Source: Paludibacteraceae bacterium (GTDB lineage Bacteria; Bacteroidota; Bacteroidia; Bacteroidales; Paludibacteraceae). From it: a stretch of 64,000 bases of DNA. Shown one piece after another: positions 43,268-51,700 of the stretch (position 1 is its first letter; the number at the start of each line of letters is the position of its first letter). Both the position numbers and the translations under genes were made by a program. Location: contig JAKSNK010000003.1 of NCBI GenBank assembly GCA_024399835.1, positions 1 through 64,000 of the forward strand, written 5' to 3'. Below the pieces are notes generated by a model. That model saw nothing but the letters and a program-made list of their open reading frames with translations, was not told the DNA's origin and searched no databases.

Positions 43268-43880
43268 TATTGCACGCAAATTATTGCAGATCAAGGCATT
43301 TAGTGTACAAATCGATCACCCGTTCGCATGGGGCAACGGTTGGCAGGCGCCTATATATTTGGACGACCGCAAAATTCTCAGCATCCCCTCTGTGCGCAAT
43401 TTCTTCCGTTTAGAAATGAGCCGTCTGGTAGCAGAGCGGTTTGCTGATGCTGATGTCATTGCAGGAATTGCTATTAACGCCATTGCGCACGGCATTTTAG
43501 TTGCAGAGCAATTGGCATTACCATTTGTTTCCGTCTATCCTTATCCCAAAGACCACGGACTCGAAAACCAAATTGAGGGAGACTTGCGCCCACGGCAGAA
43601 TGTTGTCATTATTGAGAACCAAGTCAATGTCGGGGACCATCTCTTGCGCGTCATTGAGTCGCTACGCAATAATGGATGCAATGTATTGGGAGCCATTACC
43701 CTATTTGACTACGAGTTCCCCATTGCAAAAAAACGGCTCAATACGGCAGATGTACAACTGTTCGCTTTGACTAATTTCTCTGCTGTTTGTCAAGAAATGC
43801 AGAAAACACAATTATGCACACCCGAGGTGATGGATGCCCTCAATTTGTGGCACAAACACCCCAATAAATGGAATAAATAA
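43248..43880 (+). CDS. pyrE: Orotate phosphoribosyltransferase with an atypical PRPP loop
   Basis: Pyrimidine synthesis (orotate plus PRPP to OMP). 210 residues. PyrE features are visible: GWQAPIYLDDRKILSIPSVR (family: substrate loop SPIYxDxRKxLSxP), VIAGIAINAIAHGILVAEQL and YPYPKDHGLENQIEGDLRP. The PRPP-binding signature, normally EDxxxTGGS, reads IIENQVNVGDHLL, losing the second acidic residue and the TGGS turn. The neighbouring SRPBCC gene supports the identity as pyrE. Activity is uncertain. Confidence 0.8.
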   Translation: MESIENSIARKLLQIKAFSVQIDHPFAWGNGWQAPIYLDDRKILSIPSVRNFFRLEMSRLVAERFADADVIAGIAINAIAHGILVAEQLALPFVSVYPYPKDHGLENQIEGDLRPRQNVVIIENQVNVGDHLLRVIESLRNNGCNVLGAITLFDYEFPIAKKRLNTADVQLFALTNFSAVCQEMQKTQLCTPEVMDALNLWHKHPNKWNK

Positions 43881-43881
43881 T

Positions 43882-44313
43882 ATGTCTGAAGTTAAATACG
43901 AGAGCAAAGTTTGCTCCATCCCCAATTGCGCGGAGAATGTTTACAAAGTTCTGTCCAATCTGGACAATCTTAATCGCGTGAAAGATATGATTCCGCAGGA
44001 CAAAGTGCAGGAATTAGAGATCGGCTTCGATTATATTCGTATCAAAGTTGACGGACTGGGGCAAAAGATTACCATCCGTATTGTTGACACTATCGAGAAC
44101 GACACAATCAAATTTGGCGTCGAAGGTGTACCTATGCAGGCGAACTTTTGGATTCAGCTCAAAGAGTTAGCCCCATTGGATACCCGCATCAAACTGACCC
44201 TCAAAGCAGATATTCCCATGATGTTCAAACTCATGTTGGACAAGAAACTGCAAAAAGGGTTGGACGATGCCGCACAAATGCTGACACAATTTCCTTATAA
44301 TCAATGGCTATAA
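43882..44313 (+). CDS. SRPBCC (START-like) domain protein
   Basis: 143 residues, starting 1 bp after the pyrE stop. Helix-grip fold pattern: VCSIPNCAENVYKVLSNLDN at the start, paired beta strands with IKVDGLGQKITIRIVDTIEN, and a long C-terminal helix (KLMLDKKLQKGLDDAAQMLT). Such proteins bind a hydrophobic ligand; the ligand is unknown. Its last 10 bp overlap the psd start at ATG 44304. Confidence 0.8.
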   Translation: MSEVKYESKVCSIPNCAENVYKVLSNLDNLNRVKDMIPQDKVQELEIGFDYIRIKVDGLGQKITIRIVDTIENDTIKFGVEGVPMQANFWIQLKELAPLDTRIKLTLKADIPMMFKLMLDKKLQKGLDDAAQMLTQFPYNQWL

Positions 44314-45008
44314 ATCACATGAAATCACACACTTCCAATCGCCACCATCGTATCCACGAGGAGGGACGGCATTCTGTTATCGGCATTGTATTGCTGATGT
44401 TTATCATCAATATCCCCATATATTTTTTTGTTCAACCGCATTGGCTTTGCATCATCACGCTCATTTTGACTGCCATGCTGTTGGTCTTTGTCGCATATTT
44501 CTTCCGTAATCCTGTCCGCGAGGTGGAAATAACCGACCCTAATTTTCTTTTGGCACCGGCTGACGGACATGTAGTGGTAATCGAGCCGACAATGGAAGAC
44601 GAGATTTTCCATGAGAAGCGGCTGCAGGTCAGCATTTTCATGTCCCCTTTCAATGTGCATGCCAACTGGTACCCTGTTGAGGGTAATATTGTTCGTAGCG
44701 AGCACCAAAAAGGACGCCATATGGGAGCATGGTTACCCAAGTCTTCCACCGAGAACGAGCGCTCATTGGTCGTGATTGAAACACCCTCTAAAATGCAGAT
44801 TGCCGTACGCCAGATTGCCGGTGCAATGGCACGACGCATCGTTACTTATGCCAAGGTCGGCAAGCAAAGCCACAGAAACGAACACATGGGATTCATCAAA
44901 CTCGGTTCGCGCGTAGATATGTACCTTCCTTTGGACACCGAGATGTTTGTACAAGTGGGAGAAGCAGTACGCGGTAATGAGACCATCATCGGCCGCTTGC
45001 CTGAATAA
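44304..45008 (+). CDS. psd: Phosphatidylserine decarboxylase proenzyme
   Basis: Makes phosphatidylethanolamine. 234 residues (ATG 44319 is an alternative start), the short family type. Two N-terminal membrane helices (VIGIVLLMFIINIPIYFFV, LCIITLILTAMLLVFVAYFF), then FRNPVREV, APADGHVVVIEP, QVSIFMSPFNVHANWYPVEG, and the self-cleavage region GFIKLGSRVDMYLP, where the serine of LGS becomes the pyruvoyl group. No phosphatidylserine synthase gene is adjacent here. Confidence 0.94.
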   Translation: MAINHMKSHTSNRHHRIHEEGRHSVIGIVLLMFIINIPIYFFVQPHWLCIITLILTAMLLVFVAYFFRNPVREVEITDPNFLLAPADGHVVVIEPTMEDEIFHEKRLQVSIFMSPFNVHANWYPVEGNIVRSEHQKGRHMGAWLPKSSTENERSLVVIETPSKMQIAVRQIAGAMARRIVTYAKVGKQSHRNEHMGFIKLGSRVDMYLPLDTEMFVQVGEAVRGNETIIGRLPE

Positions 45009-45031
45009 GAAACTATTTATCTAATTATTAT

Positions 45032-45907
45032 ATGTCTTTCAACGAACTCTTTGCGGCTTATCCGTTTACTATGACGGATTCCGAAGTGGCAACCGCTGCC
45101 CAACATATCATTGATGCACATTTTGCCGAAAACAACACGCGCGATGTGTGGATGCAATGTCTTAACCAAATTGATTTGACCACTCTCAATGGCGAAGATA
45201 CTGTTGAGAAAGTAGAAAATATGGCTAAAAAAGTCAAGGACTTTGGCAGACATTTCAAGGGGTTGAAGAATGTGGCTGCCATGTGCGTTTATCCTGCATT
45301 GGCAAGTGTGGCACGAGCCAATCTGCCCAAAGCAGTACATGTGGCATGCGTGAGTGCCGGATTCCCTGCTTCGCAAACCTTTATTGAGGTCAAGGTGGCG
45401 GAGACCGCGTTGGCACTGCAAGCCGGAGCCGACGAGATTGACATCGTCATTTCGGTAGGTAAGTTCTTGGAAGGAAGATACCAGGAGGTTTTTGACGAGA
45501 TTAGCGAACTCAAAGCCGTTTGTGGCAAACATCACCTCAAGGTTATCCTCGAAACAGGCGCACTCGCTTCTGCCGAGAATATCTGGAAAGCATCCATATT
45601 GGCTATGGCTGCCGGAGCAGACTTTATCAAGACCTCTACCGGCAAAATCAAGGTAAATGCCACGCCCGAAGCCACTTTTGTCATGTGCCATGCCATTCGT
45701 ATGTGGCAGGAGAAAACAGGACAAAAAGTCTGCTTCAAGCCCGCCGGAGGTGTTGCTACCACCGACGAAGCCGTCACACACTATACTTTGGTTAAAGAGA
45801 TATTGGGGCAGGAATGGCTCAATAACGACAGTTTCCGTTTCGGTGCCAGCCGATTGGCAAACAATCTGCTCACATCCATCATGGGCGAAGAAACCAAGTA
45901 TTTCTAA
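45032..45907 (+). CDS. deoC: Deoxyribose-phosphate aldolase
   Basis: Splits deoxyribose 5-phosphate to acetaldehyde and glyceraldehyde 3-phosphate in nucleoside salvage. 291 residues. Class I aldolase with NQIDLTTLNGEDT, MCVYPALASVA, ADEIDIVISVGKFLEGRYQE, LKVILETGAL, the Schiff-base lysine in AGADFIKTSTGK and KPAGGVATTDEA. It is the last plus-strand gene before a convergent transporter gene, with a 23-bp gap and no clear terminator. Confidence 0.95.
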   Translation: MSFNELFAAYPFTMTDSEVATAAQHIIDAHFAENNTRDVWMQCLNQIDLTTLNGEDTVEKVENMAKKVKDFGRHFKGLKNVAAMCVYPALASVARANLPKAVHVACVSAGFPASQTFIEVKVAETALALQAGADEIDIVISVGKFLEGRYQEVFDEISELKAVCGKHHLKVILETGALASAENIWKASILAMAAGADFIKTSTGKIKVNATPEATFVMCHAIRMWQEKTGQKVCFKPAGGVATTDEAVTHYTLVKEILGQEWLNNDSFRFGASRLANNLLTSIMGEETKYF

Positions 45908-45930
45908 ATTCTACCCTCTTTTAGCCGTCC

Positions 45931-47247
45931 TTATAGCAAACCTATGCTATTGAGGGCAATGAGCAATATCAGTCCGGGGAAGCACCAGCGGATAAGGAAG
46001 TAATAGACATTCATGGTCCATTTCTGCTTGCCGTAATAGGGTGCCATTTCTTCGTGCATCACTTTCTTGTCTACAAACCACCCGAAGAAAACCACCGTGC
46101 CTAATGCGATAATAGGCAACAGGAAATTTGAGGTAATAATATCTACCCAGTCAAACAATGTCTTGCCCCCTAAAATCAGCCATTTGTTATCTGCTGACAG
46201 CGACAAGGTACACAAGACACTAATCAGCAGGCACGCTGCCCCTGCATAGATCAATCCCTTGTGACGGGAGATGGGTCGTGGACGCTTTTCCGTCAAATCC
46301 ATTAGAGATGCCACCAACACTTCCAGCAAACTGACTGCCGATGTAATGGCTGCTATGCACAGCAGGAAATAGAACAATACGGATACTATCTGTCCTCCGG
46401 GCATTTGACCGAAGATGGCAGGCAAAACGGAGAATACCAATTGCGGTCCCTGCTCCGGACTGATGCCGAATGCGAATACTGCGGGGAAGATGGCACATCC
46501 TGCCATAATGGCGACCAGCGTGTCTATACCTACTATCTCGGCTGCCGTACTCGCCACATTCTGCTTTTTAGGGATATACGAGCCGAAGGTTATCAACGCA
46601 CCCATACCTATACTGAGTGAATAGAAGCATTGTCCCAAGGCATTCAGCACGGTCCGTGAGGTGATTTTGGAGGCGTCAAATGCAAATAGGAACGACAATC
46701 CTTTCCCCGCACCGTCCAATAGCAGTACACACACGATTAAGACGACCAATAGAACCAACAATATAGGCATAAATATCTTGCTCAATCGCTCTATTCCCTT
46801 ATTCACGCCCATCCACAATACGCCCATAGAAATCAACGCGGCAACCAAACTGCACACAATATTGCCACCCATGCTTTGGAGCCAGGCGCCATCCACGATG
46901 GATATCCAAAAATATTTCACGCACCAACCGGTTATCACCAAGTAAAAACCCGTGATAAACATCACCGTCAAACAGGTCAGAATCGGCACAAAGTTCCAGC
47001 GGTTATTGCCTGCCAATGTCTGATAGGCGCCACGAACGGACTGACCGCTGCTTTTACCCATCACAAACTCCGTTATCATCAACGGCAAACCGAAGCAAAT
47101 CACACAAACGATATAGACCAACAGAAAAGCGCCTCCGCCGTTCTGCCCCAACATATAGGGGAATTTCCATATATTACCCAAACCGACGGCACCTGATGCC
47201 GTTGCCATTATTGCCCCAAAACGACTGGTAAATTTCTCTTTTTCCAT
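45931..47247 (-). CDS. Sodium-dependent transporter of the NSS (SNF) family
   Basis: 438 residues from ATG 47247 (an ATG at 47271 lies upstream of the predicted transcription start). The opening FGAIMATASGAVGLGNIWKF and PYMLGQNGGGAFLLVY is the NSS signature in helix 1, with the sodium and substrate sites. About 11-12 membrane helices follow. It couples sodium influx to uptake of an amino acid or related compound; the substrate is not readable. Its promoter overlaps that of the divergent Nfn gene. Confidence 0.92.
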   Translation of the reverse strand: MEKEKFTSRFGAIMATASGAVGLGNIWKFPYMLGQNGGGAFLLVYIVCVICFGLPLMITEFVMGKSSGQSVRGAYQTLAGNNRWNFVPILTCLTVMFITGFYLVITGWCVKYFWISIVDGAWLQSMGGNIVCSLVAALISMGVLWMGVNKGIERLSKIFMPILLVLLVVLIVCVLLLDGAGKGLSFLFAFDASKITSRTVLNALGQCFYSLSIGMGALITFGSYIPKKQNVASTAAEIVGIDTLVAIMAGCAIFPAVFAFGISPEQGPQLVFSVLPAIFGQMPGGQIVSVLFYFLLCIAAITSAVSLLEVLVASLMDLTEKRPRPISRHKGLIYAGAACLLISVLCTLSLSADNKWLILGGKTLFDWVDIITSNFLLPIIALGTVVFFGWFVDKKVMHEEMAPYYGKQKWTMNVYYFLIRWCFPGLILLIALNSIGLL

Positions 47248-47268
47248 TACTTCTATGTATTTTGACTG

Positions 47269-47300
47269 CAAAAGTACAAAATAATTTGCAAATATGCAAA
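47269..47300 (-). promoter_or_regulatory. NSS transporter promoter, interleaved with the divergent one
   Basis: Minus strand: TTTG (complement of 47297-47300), 20-bp spacer, TACTTTTG (complement of 47269-47276) followed by CA; extended TTTGCATATTTGC. The -33 box lies inside the spacer of the plus-strand promoter and the reverse also holds. Confidence 0.85.
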
Positions 47301-47316
47301 AAATATAGTACCTTTG
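47285..47316 (+). promoter_or_regulatory. Nfn fusion gene promoter
   Basis: TTTG (47285-47288, extended TTTGCAAATATGC), 20-bp spacer, TACCTTTG (47309-47316). ATG at 47337. Confidence 0.85.
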
Positions 47317-47336
47317 TGTTATAAATCGTTATTTAT

Positions 47337-49565
47337 ATGAATAAAATCCTCTCTAAACGGTTTTTTTCGGACAATGTTGCCGAAATCGTCGTTGAAGCTC
47401 CGCTGATTGCACGCAGTCGCAAAGCAGGGCATTTTGTTATCGTGCGCGTGGATAATCACTCCGAGCGTATGCCCTTGACCATCAGCGCCGCCGATGTGGA
47501 ACGGGGAAGTATCACTCTGGTCGTGCAGCGCATCGGTGTATCGTCTTCCAAACTTTGCGCCATGGAGCCCGGACAAATGCTGCAAGATGTAGTCGGTCCG
47601 TTAGGAAAAGCCACACATATCGATTACTTCGGCACGGTTGTTTGTGCCTGTGGAGGTGTAGGTGCAGCACCTATGCTGCCCATTGCCGAGGCGCTCAAGA
47701 AGGCGGGCAATCGCGTGATTACCGTACTGGCAGCGAGAAACAGGGATTTGATTATTCTGCGGGACGAACTGGCACAATGGTCCGACGAAGTCATTGTCAT
47801 GACCGACGACGGCAGTATGGGACAACAGGGTGTTGTAACCGTCGGAGTGGAGCAGGTCATTCAGCGCGAACCCGTGCACAAGTGCATCACTATCGGACCT
47901 GCCATTATGATGAAGTTTGTCAGTTTGACTACGCTCAAATACAATATCCCTACCGATGCTTCGCTCAATACCATTATGGTGGACGGAACGGGCATGTGCG
48001 GTGCGTGCCGTGTCACGATAGACGGACAGACCAAGTTCGTATGCGTTGACGGACCCGAGTTTGATGCCCACAAGGTGAACTGGGACGAAATGATGTCCCG
48101 TCTGCGTTCCTACAAACCTGAGGAAGCACTTGCCATGGACCAATATCAGCAGGCACTCCGTCCCCTTACGCCCAAAGACCGCGTGGCTATCCCCCGTGTG
48201 CAAATGAACGAATTGGCGCCTGCCATACGCATACAGAGTTTGCATGCCGAGGTTAATCAGGGACTTACTTTCGAGCAGGCGCTTACCGAGGCGCACCGTT
48301 GCCTTAATTGCCCCAAACCGACCTGTGTAGAAGGGTGTCCCGTCAATATCAACATTCCCGCCTTCATTAAAAAGGTTGAACAGGGGGATATTGATGCCGC
48401 AGCCGATATTATCAGTCAGTCTTCTACGCTTCCCGCTGTTTGCGGGCGTGTTTGTCCGCAGGAGAAGCAATGCGAGAGCCGTTGTATCCACCACAAGATG
48501 GGACATCAACCCGTTGCAATCGGTTATTTGGAGCGTTTTGTGGCAGACCATGCGCAAAGTGCAACCGATTCACCGATTCACCGATCTGCCGATTCCCCAA
48601 AAATAGCCGTAGTCGGTTCAGGTCCTGCCGGACTGGCTTTTGCAGGAGATATGGCTAAATACGGCTATGATGTCACGGTCTTTGAGGCATTGCACGAGAT
48701 TGGCGGCGTTCTCAAATACGGTATTCCCGAGTTCCGTCTGCCCAATAGCATTGTCGATAAGGAGATTGACGGTCTGCGGGCTTTGGGAGTGACCTTCCAA
48801 ACGGATACGATTATCGGCAAAACGCTCACCGTTGACGATTTGCGCGAACAGGGATTTGCGGGTATCTTCGTCGGTTCGGGAGCGGGACTGCCTAAGTTTA
48901 TGAATATCCCCGGCGAGAACCTTAACGGAGTAATGAGTTGCAACGAGTACCTGACGCGTGTCAATCTGATGGACGCCTCCAATGCGCGTACCGATACACC
49001 CCTGCTCTATGGCAAGAATGTAGCCGTTGTGGGAGGCGGTAATACGGCAATGGACGCCGTGCGTACAGCCAAGCGGCTGGGTGCCGAACATGCTTTTATC
49101 GTTTATCGCCGCAGCGAGGAAGAAATGCCGGCGCGTATAGAAGAGGTTAGACATGCCCGGGAGGAAGGTATCGAGTTTATGACATTGCATAACCCTGTCG
49201 AATACCATGCCGACGAGAATGGGCGTGTCAAGGAAGCCGTTCTGCAAGTGATGGAATTGGGGGCACCCGACGAGTCCGGGCGCAGAAGTCCCGTGCCGGT
49301 ACAGGGCAAAACGGTTACCCTGCCTGTGGACCTGGTCATCGTCAGCGTAGGGGTCAGCCCCAATCCGCTCATTCCCAACAGCGTCAGCGGACTGGAAATC
49401 AGCAAACGAGGCACAATTGTGGTAGGCGAAGAAACAATGCAAAGTGCTATCCCCACTCTTTTTGCCGGTGGAGATATAGTGCGTGGGGGCGCGACGGTCA
49501 TCTTAGCCATGTCCGACGGGCGCAAAGCCGCACACGCTATGCACAACTATCTGAGTCGGCTGTAG
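47337..49565 (+). CDS. NfnS-NfnL fusion: electron-bifurcating ferredoxin:NADP+ oxidoreductase type (often called DHODB / glutamate synthase fusion)
   Basis: 742 residues. Residues 1 to about 280 are the NfnS-like part: flavin domain (RMPLTISAADVERGSITLVV), NAD domain (CACGGVGAAPMLPIAEALKK), and a [2Fe-2S] site DGTGMCGACRVTIDGQTKFV with CVDGPEF, i.e. three Cys plus an Asp as in Nfn. Residues about 290-742 are NfnL/GltD-like: two [4Fe-4S] segments (CLNCPKPTCVEGCPVNINIP; VCGRVCPQEKQCESRC), FAD loop KIAVVGSGPAGLAFAGDMAK and NADP loop VAVVGGGNTAMDAVRTAKRL. The linker just before the FAD loop (TDSPIHRSADSP) is encoded by the 8-bp repeat array at 48563-48598. Confidence 0.9.
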   Translation: MNKILSKRFFSDNVAEIVVEAPLIARSRKAGHFVIVRVDNHSERMPLTISAADVERGSITLVVQRIGVSSSKLCAMEPGQMLQDVVGPLGKATHIDYFGTVVCACGGVGAAPMLPIAEALKKAGNRVITVLAARNRDLIILRDELAQWSDEVIVMTDDGSMGQQGVVTVGVEQVIQREPVHKCITIGPAIMMKFVSLTTLKYNIPTDASLNTIMVDGTGMCGACRVTIDGQTKFVCVDGPEFDAHKVNWDEMMSRLRSYKPEEALAMDQYQQALRPLTPKDRVAIPRVQMNELAPAIRIQSLHAEVNQGLTFEQALTEAHRCLNCPKPTCVEGCPVNINIPAFIKKVEQGDIDAAADIISQSSTLPAVCGRVCPQEKQCESRCIHHKMGHQPVAIGYLERFVADHAQSATDSPIHRSADSPKIAVVGSGPAGLAFAGDMAKYGYDVTVFEALHEIGGVLKYGIPEFRLPNSIVDKEIDGLRALGVTFQTDTIIGKTLTVDDLREQGFAGIFVGSGAGLPKFMNIPGENLNGVMSCNEYLTRVNLMDASNARTDTPLLYGKNVAVVGGGNTAMDAVRTAKRLGAEHAFIVYRRSEEEMPARIEEVRHAREEGIEFMTLHNPVEYHADENGRVKEAVLQVMELGAPDESGRRSPVPVQGKTVTLPVDLVIVSVGVSPNPLIPNSVSGLEISKRGTIVVGEETMQSAIPTLFAGGDIVRGGATVILAMSDGRKAAHAMHNYLSRL
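48563..48598. repeat. 8-bp CACCGATT array inside the Nfn coding sequence
   Basis: AACCGATT, CACCGATT, CACCGATC, TGCCGATT, CCCC: four full units plus a part, in phase, the same unit as around nadD. The reading frame stays open across it. Confidence 0.88.
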
Positions 49566-50115
49566 GACGATTAAAACATTCCGTCCAGCATAGCCACATT
49601 ACGAACATACAGCCGTAAAAAGCGTACTTGAATACATACGAATGCATCACCTCGAACAATTCGGGGTGATGTTCTATTATGAGCGAAATGGCGGCGATAC
49701 GAACGATATTGATGCCATAGATTAGAACCCACCCCACGGGGATAAACCACAGTTTATGCACCCACGCGCCACGCGATGCCAACAGGATACATAGCCAAAT
49801 AAATCCCTGCTTGACCGGCGTACAACTCCACACGATGTGCGAACCGCTGCCGCTGTCGAAATAGATATATGTGCCGTTTACATGTACCGTATCGCGGAAT
49901 AGTGCTACCGCCCAGTACACACATTGTGTCACATGGGCTGCTATGGCATCAAATACAGGCGTTACTACCAGCCCCAGCCAAGTCACCTCGCCTATCCCCC
50001 GTTCGTCCCCGTGAACGGTTATTTTCCACAGCAGATTGGCTAACAGCATGGCTGCTACAAAGAGGATAATATCTTTGTATTCACGCCATATTCGTTGTAG
50101 TTGGTCGGTCTGCAT
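49537..50115 (-). CDS. Exosortase/archaeosortase-family membrane protein
   Basis: 192 residues with about five or six membrane helices. The three catalytic-site regions expected in the family are present: cysteine in GSHIVWSCTPVKQGFIWLCI, arginine in IYGINIVRIAAISLIIEH, and histidine in FEVMHSYVFKYAFYGCMF. Exosortases cleave and anchor proteins carrying a C-terminal PEP-CTERM-like signal. No protein in this window shows such a signal. It overlaps the convergent Nfn gene by 29 bp and lies downstream of tsaD on the same strand. Confidence 0.8.
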   Translation of the reverse strand: MQTDQLQRIWREYKDIILFVAAMLLANLLWKITVHGDERGIGEVTWLGLVVTPVFDAIAAHVTQCVYWAVALFRDTVHVNGTYIYFDSGSGSHIVWSCTPVKQGFIWLCILLASRGAWVHKLWFIPVGWVLIYGINIVRIAAISLIIEHHPELFEVMHSYVFKYAFYGCMFVMWLCWTECFNRPTADSDSCA

Positions 50116-50168
50116 GGTCGGTCTGCGTTAAACGGGGTGTCAAGGTGTATCAACAGGGTATCAACGGG

Positions 50169-51245
50169 TCAAATGGTTGTTTTGGCGTATGGGGCGGCAT
50201 CGATTGGGCACCAATCGCGGTCCATAAACTTGTAATAACCTGCCTGCGCTATCATGGCGGCGTTGTCGGTGGTGAAACTGAACGGGGGAATAAACACTTC
50301 CCAACCTTGCTTCTTGCCCAGTGCCACCATCGCATCGCGCAGAGCCGAATTGGCACTCACGCCGCCGGCTACGGCAATCCGGGTGATATGCAGGTCCTGT
50401 GCCGCTTTCTTGAGTTTCTTGAGCAGAATATCGATTATTGTCTGCTGCAACGATGCACACAAGTCTTCACGCAAATGGGGAATTTGTTCCGCCAGGGCAT
50501 CCACATTGTCCGCCTGATGGGCGTGCATCAGGTCTCGCAGGGTGTAAAGGAAGGATGTCTTCAGTCCCGAGAATGAATAGTCGTACCCCTGCATATTGGG
50601 TTTAGCCAGCGGATAAACATCGGCATTCCCCTCTTTGGCAAGTTTGTCTATCCACGGTCCGCCCGGATAGGGCAGTCCCAACACTTTGGCACATTTGTCA
50701 AACGCCTCGCCGGCGGCATCATCTATGGTCTGACCGATGATTTGCATTCGGTTGTATGCTTCCACTTTGACTATTTGCGAATTGCCGCCGCTTACCAACA
50801 GGCATAAAAACGGCATTTCGGGGTGACGGATTTGTACGCCTTGCAGTCGAGGAGTGGCGGCAACCAGTTCTGCCGACGGCTCCACAAAGTGTGCCATGAT
50901 GTGACCTTGCAAGTGATTAACTTCTACCAGCGGAATACGTAGGGCGAGAGCCATGCCTTTGGCAAAACTGGTGCCTACCAGTAGCGAACCCAATAGTCCG
51001 GGACCGCGTGTAAAGGCAATAGCAGAGAGGTCGTTGGCTGTTATGCCGGCTTTGCTCAGAGCAGTATCCACCACGGGTAATATGTTCTGCTGATGGGCAC
51101 GCGAAGCCAGTTCGGGCACTACGCCGCCAAACTCCTCATGCACTTTCTGCGAAGCGATTACATTACTCATCAGCAAACCGTTTTTGATAACTGCTGCAGA
51201 TGTATCGTCGCAACTTGACTCTATGGCTAAAATGATGCTATCCAT
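50169..51245 (-). CDS. tsaD: tRNA N6-threonylcarbamoyladenosine transferase TsaD
   Basis: Makes t6A at position 37 of ANN-decoding tRNAs, with TsaB, TsaC and TsaE. 358 residues from ATG 51245 (an upstream in-frame ATG at 51296 precedes the promoter box). Kae1/TsaD motifs: ILAIESSCDDTSAAVIKNGL, FGGVVPELASRAHQQNI, FTRGPGLLGSLLVGTSFAKG, the metal site EVNHLQGHIMAHF, LCLLVSGGNSQIV, DDAAGEAFDKCAKVLGLPYP and VAGGVSANSALRD. Confidence 0.96.
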   Translation of the reverse strand: MDSIILAIESSCDDTSAAVIKNGLLMSNVIASQKVHEEFGGVVPELASRAHQQNILPVVDTALSKAGITANDLSAIAFTRGPGLLGSLLVGTSFAKGMALALRIPLVEVNHLQGHIMAHFVEPSAELVAATPRLQGVQIRHPEMPFLCLLVSGGNSQIVKVEAYNRMQIIGQTIDDAAGEAFDKCAKVLGLPYPGGPWIDKLAKEGNADVYPLAKPNMQGYDYSFSGLKTSFLYTLRDLMHAHQADNVDALAEQIPHLREDLCASLQQTIIDILLKKLKKAAQDLHITRIAVAGGVSANSALRDAMVALGKKQGWEVFIPPFSFTTDNAAMIAQAGYYKFMDRDWCPIDAAPYAKTTI

Positions 51246-51265
51246 GTGTTTTCTCTTTAATGCTG

Positions 51266-51297
51266 CAAAGGTACACTTTTTTTTTGATATGTGCAAT
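51266..51297 (-). promoter_or_regulatory. tsaD promoter
   Basis: Minus-strand TACCTTTG (complement of 51266-51273) followed by CA, with ATTG 20 bp upstream in the extended context ATTGCACATATC. The ATG at 51245 lies 20 bp downstream. Confidence 0.75.
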
Positions 51298-51410
51298 TTT
51301 TTTTACAAGTTTAATAGGTTTAGTAAGTTTTAACGGGTTTATCAAGTGTAGATTTCATAGCTTTTTTGAGGTCTTTTCGTTGTCTTTTTGAGTAAACCGT
51401 TAGTCGAGGG

Positions 51411-51432
51411 TTGACCGACACTTGACCGACAC
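51411..51432. repeat. 11-bp ACCG array (TTGACCGACAC twice)
   Basis: Two perfect units at 51411-51421 and 51422-51432, preceded by a looser ACCGTTAGTCG at 51397-51407. Confidence 0.88.
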
Positions 51433-51456
51433 TTTCTATCCCCTCTTTGCGCCTCT

Positions 51457-51525
51457 CTTAATTCTTAATTCAAAATTCTTAGTTCACCCCCCCCTCTCTT
51501 AATTCTTAATTCATAATTCAAAATT
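51457..51525. repeat. 7-bp CTTAATT arrays, two copies
   Basis: Units in 7-bp phase: CTTAATT, CTTAATT, CAAAATT, CTTAGTT (51457-51484) and CTTAATT, CTTAATT, CATAATT, CAAAATT (51498-51525). A 20-base block CCTCTCTTAATTCTTAATTC starts both copies (51452 and 51493). A three-unit copy in the opposite orientation lies at 54737-54757. Confidence 0.9.
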
Positions 51526-51598
51526 CTCTTACCGTGTCTTTCCCCGTAGCACTACCGTTGCACTATTAAGGATGACTATGTGGTTACGATTTTTCTTT

Positions 51599-51700
51599 GT
51601 GGCATGAGTGGCATGAGTGGCATGTATTTTTATAACTTATTATATGCCCCTACGCGCGAGGATATATATATTGTATAATTTTCATGCCACTCATGCCACT
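51599..51700. repeat. 9-bp GTGGCATGA array with inverted partner (18-bp stem)
   Basis: GTGGCATGA nearly three times (51599-51624), then an AT-rich 58-bp stretch, then TCATGCCAC twice (51682-51699). The arms 51607-51624 and 51683-51700 are perfect 18-bp inverted complements. Confidence 0.92.

Noticed and set aside
45908..45960. Bidirectional terminator between deoC and the NSS transporter gene
   Set aside because: Only a weak 5-bp pairing (ATAGC with GCTAT) is present and it runs into the transporter coding end.
51599..51700. Insertion-sequence ends (terminal inverted repeats)
   Set aside because: Only 58 bp lie between the arms and no transposase or target-site duplication is visible.
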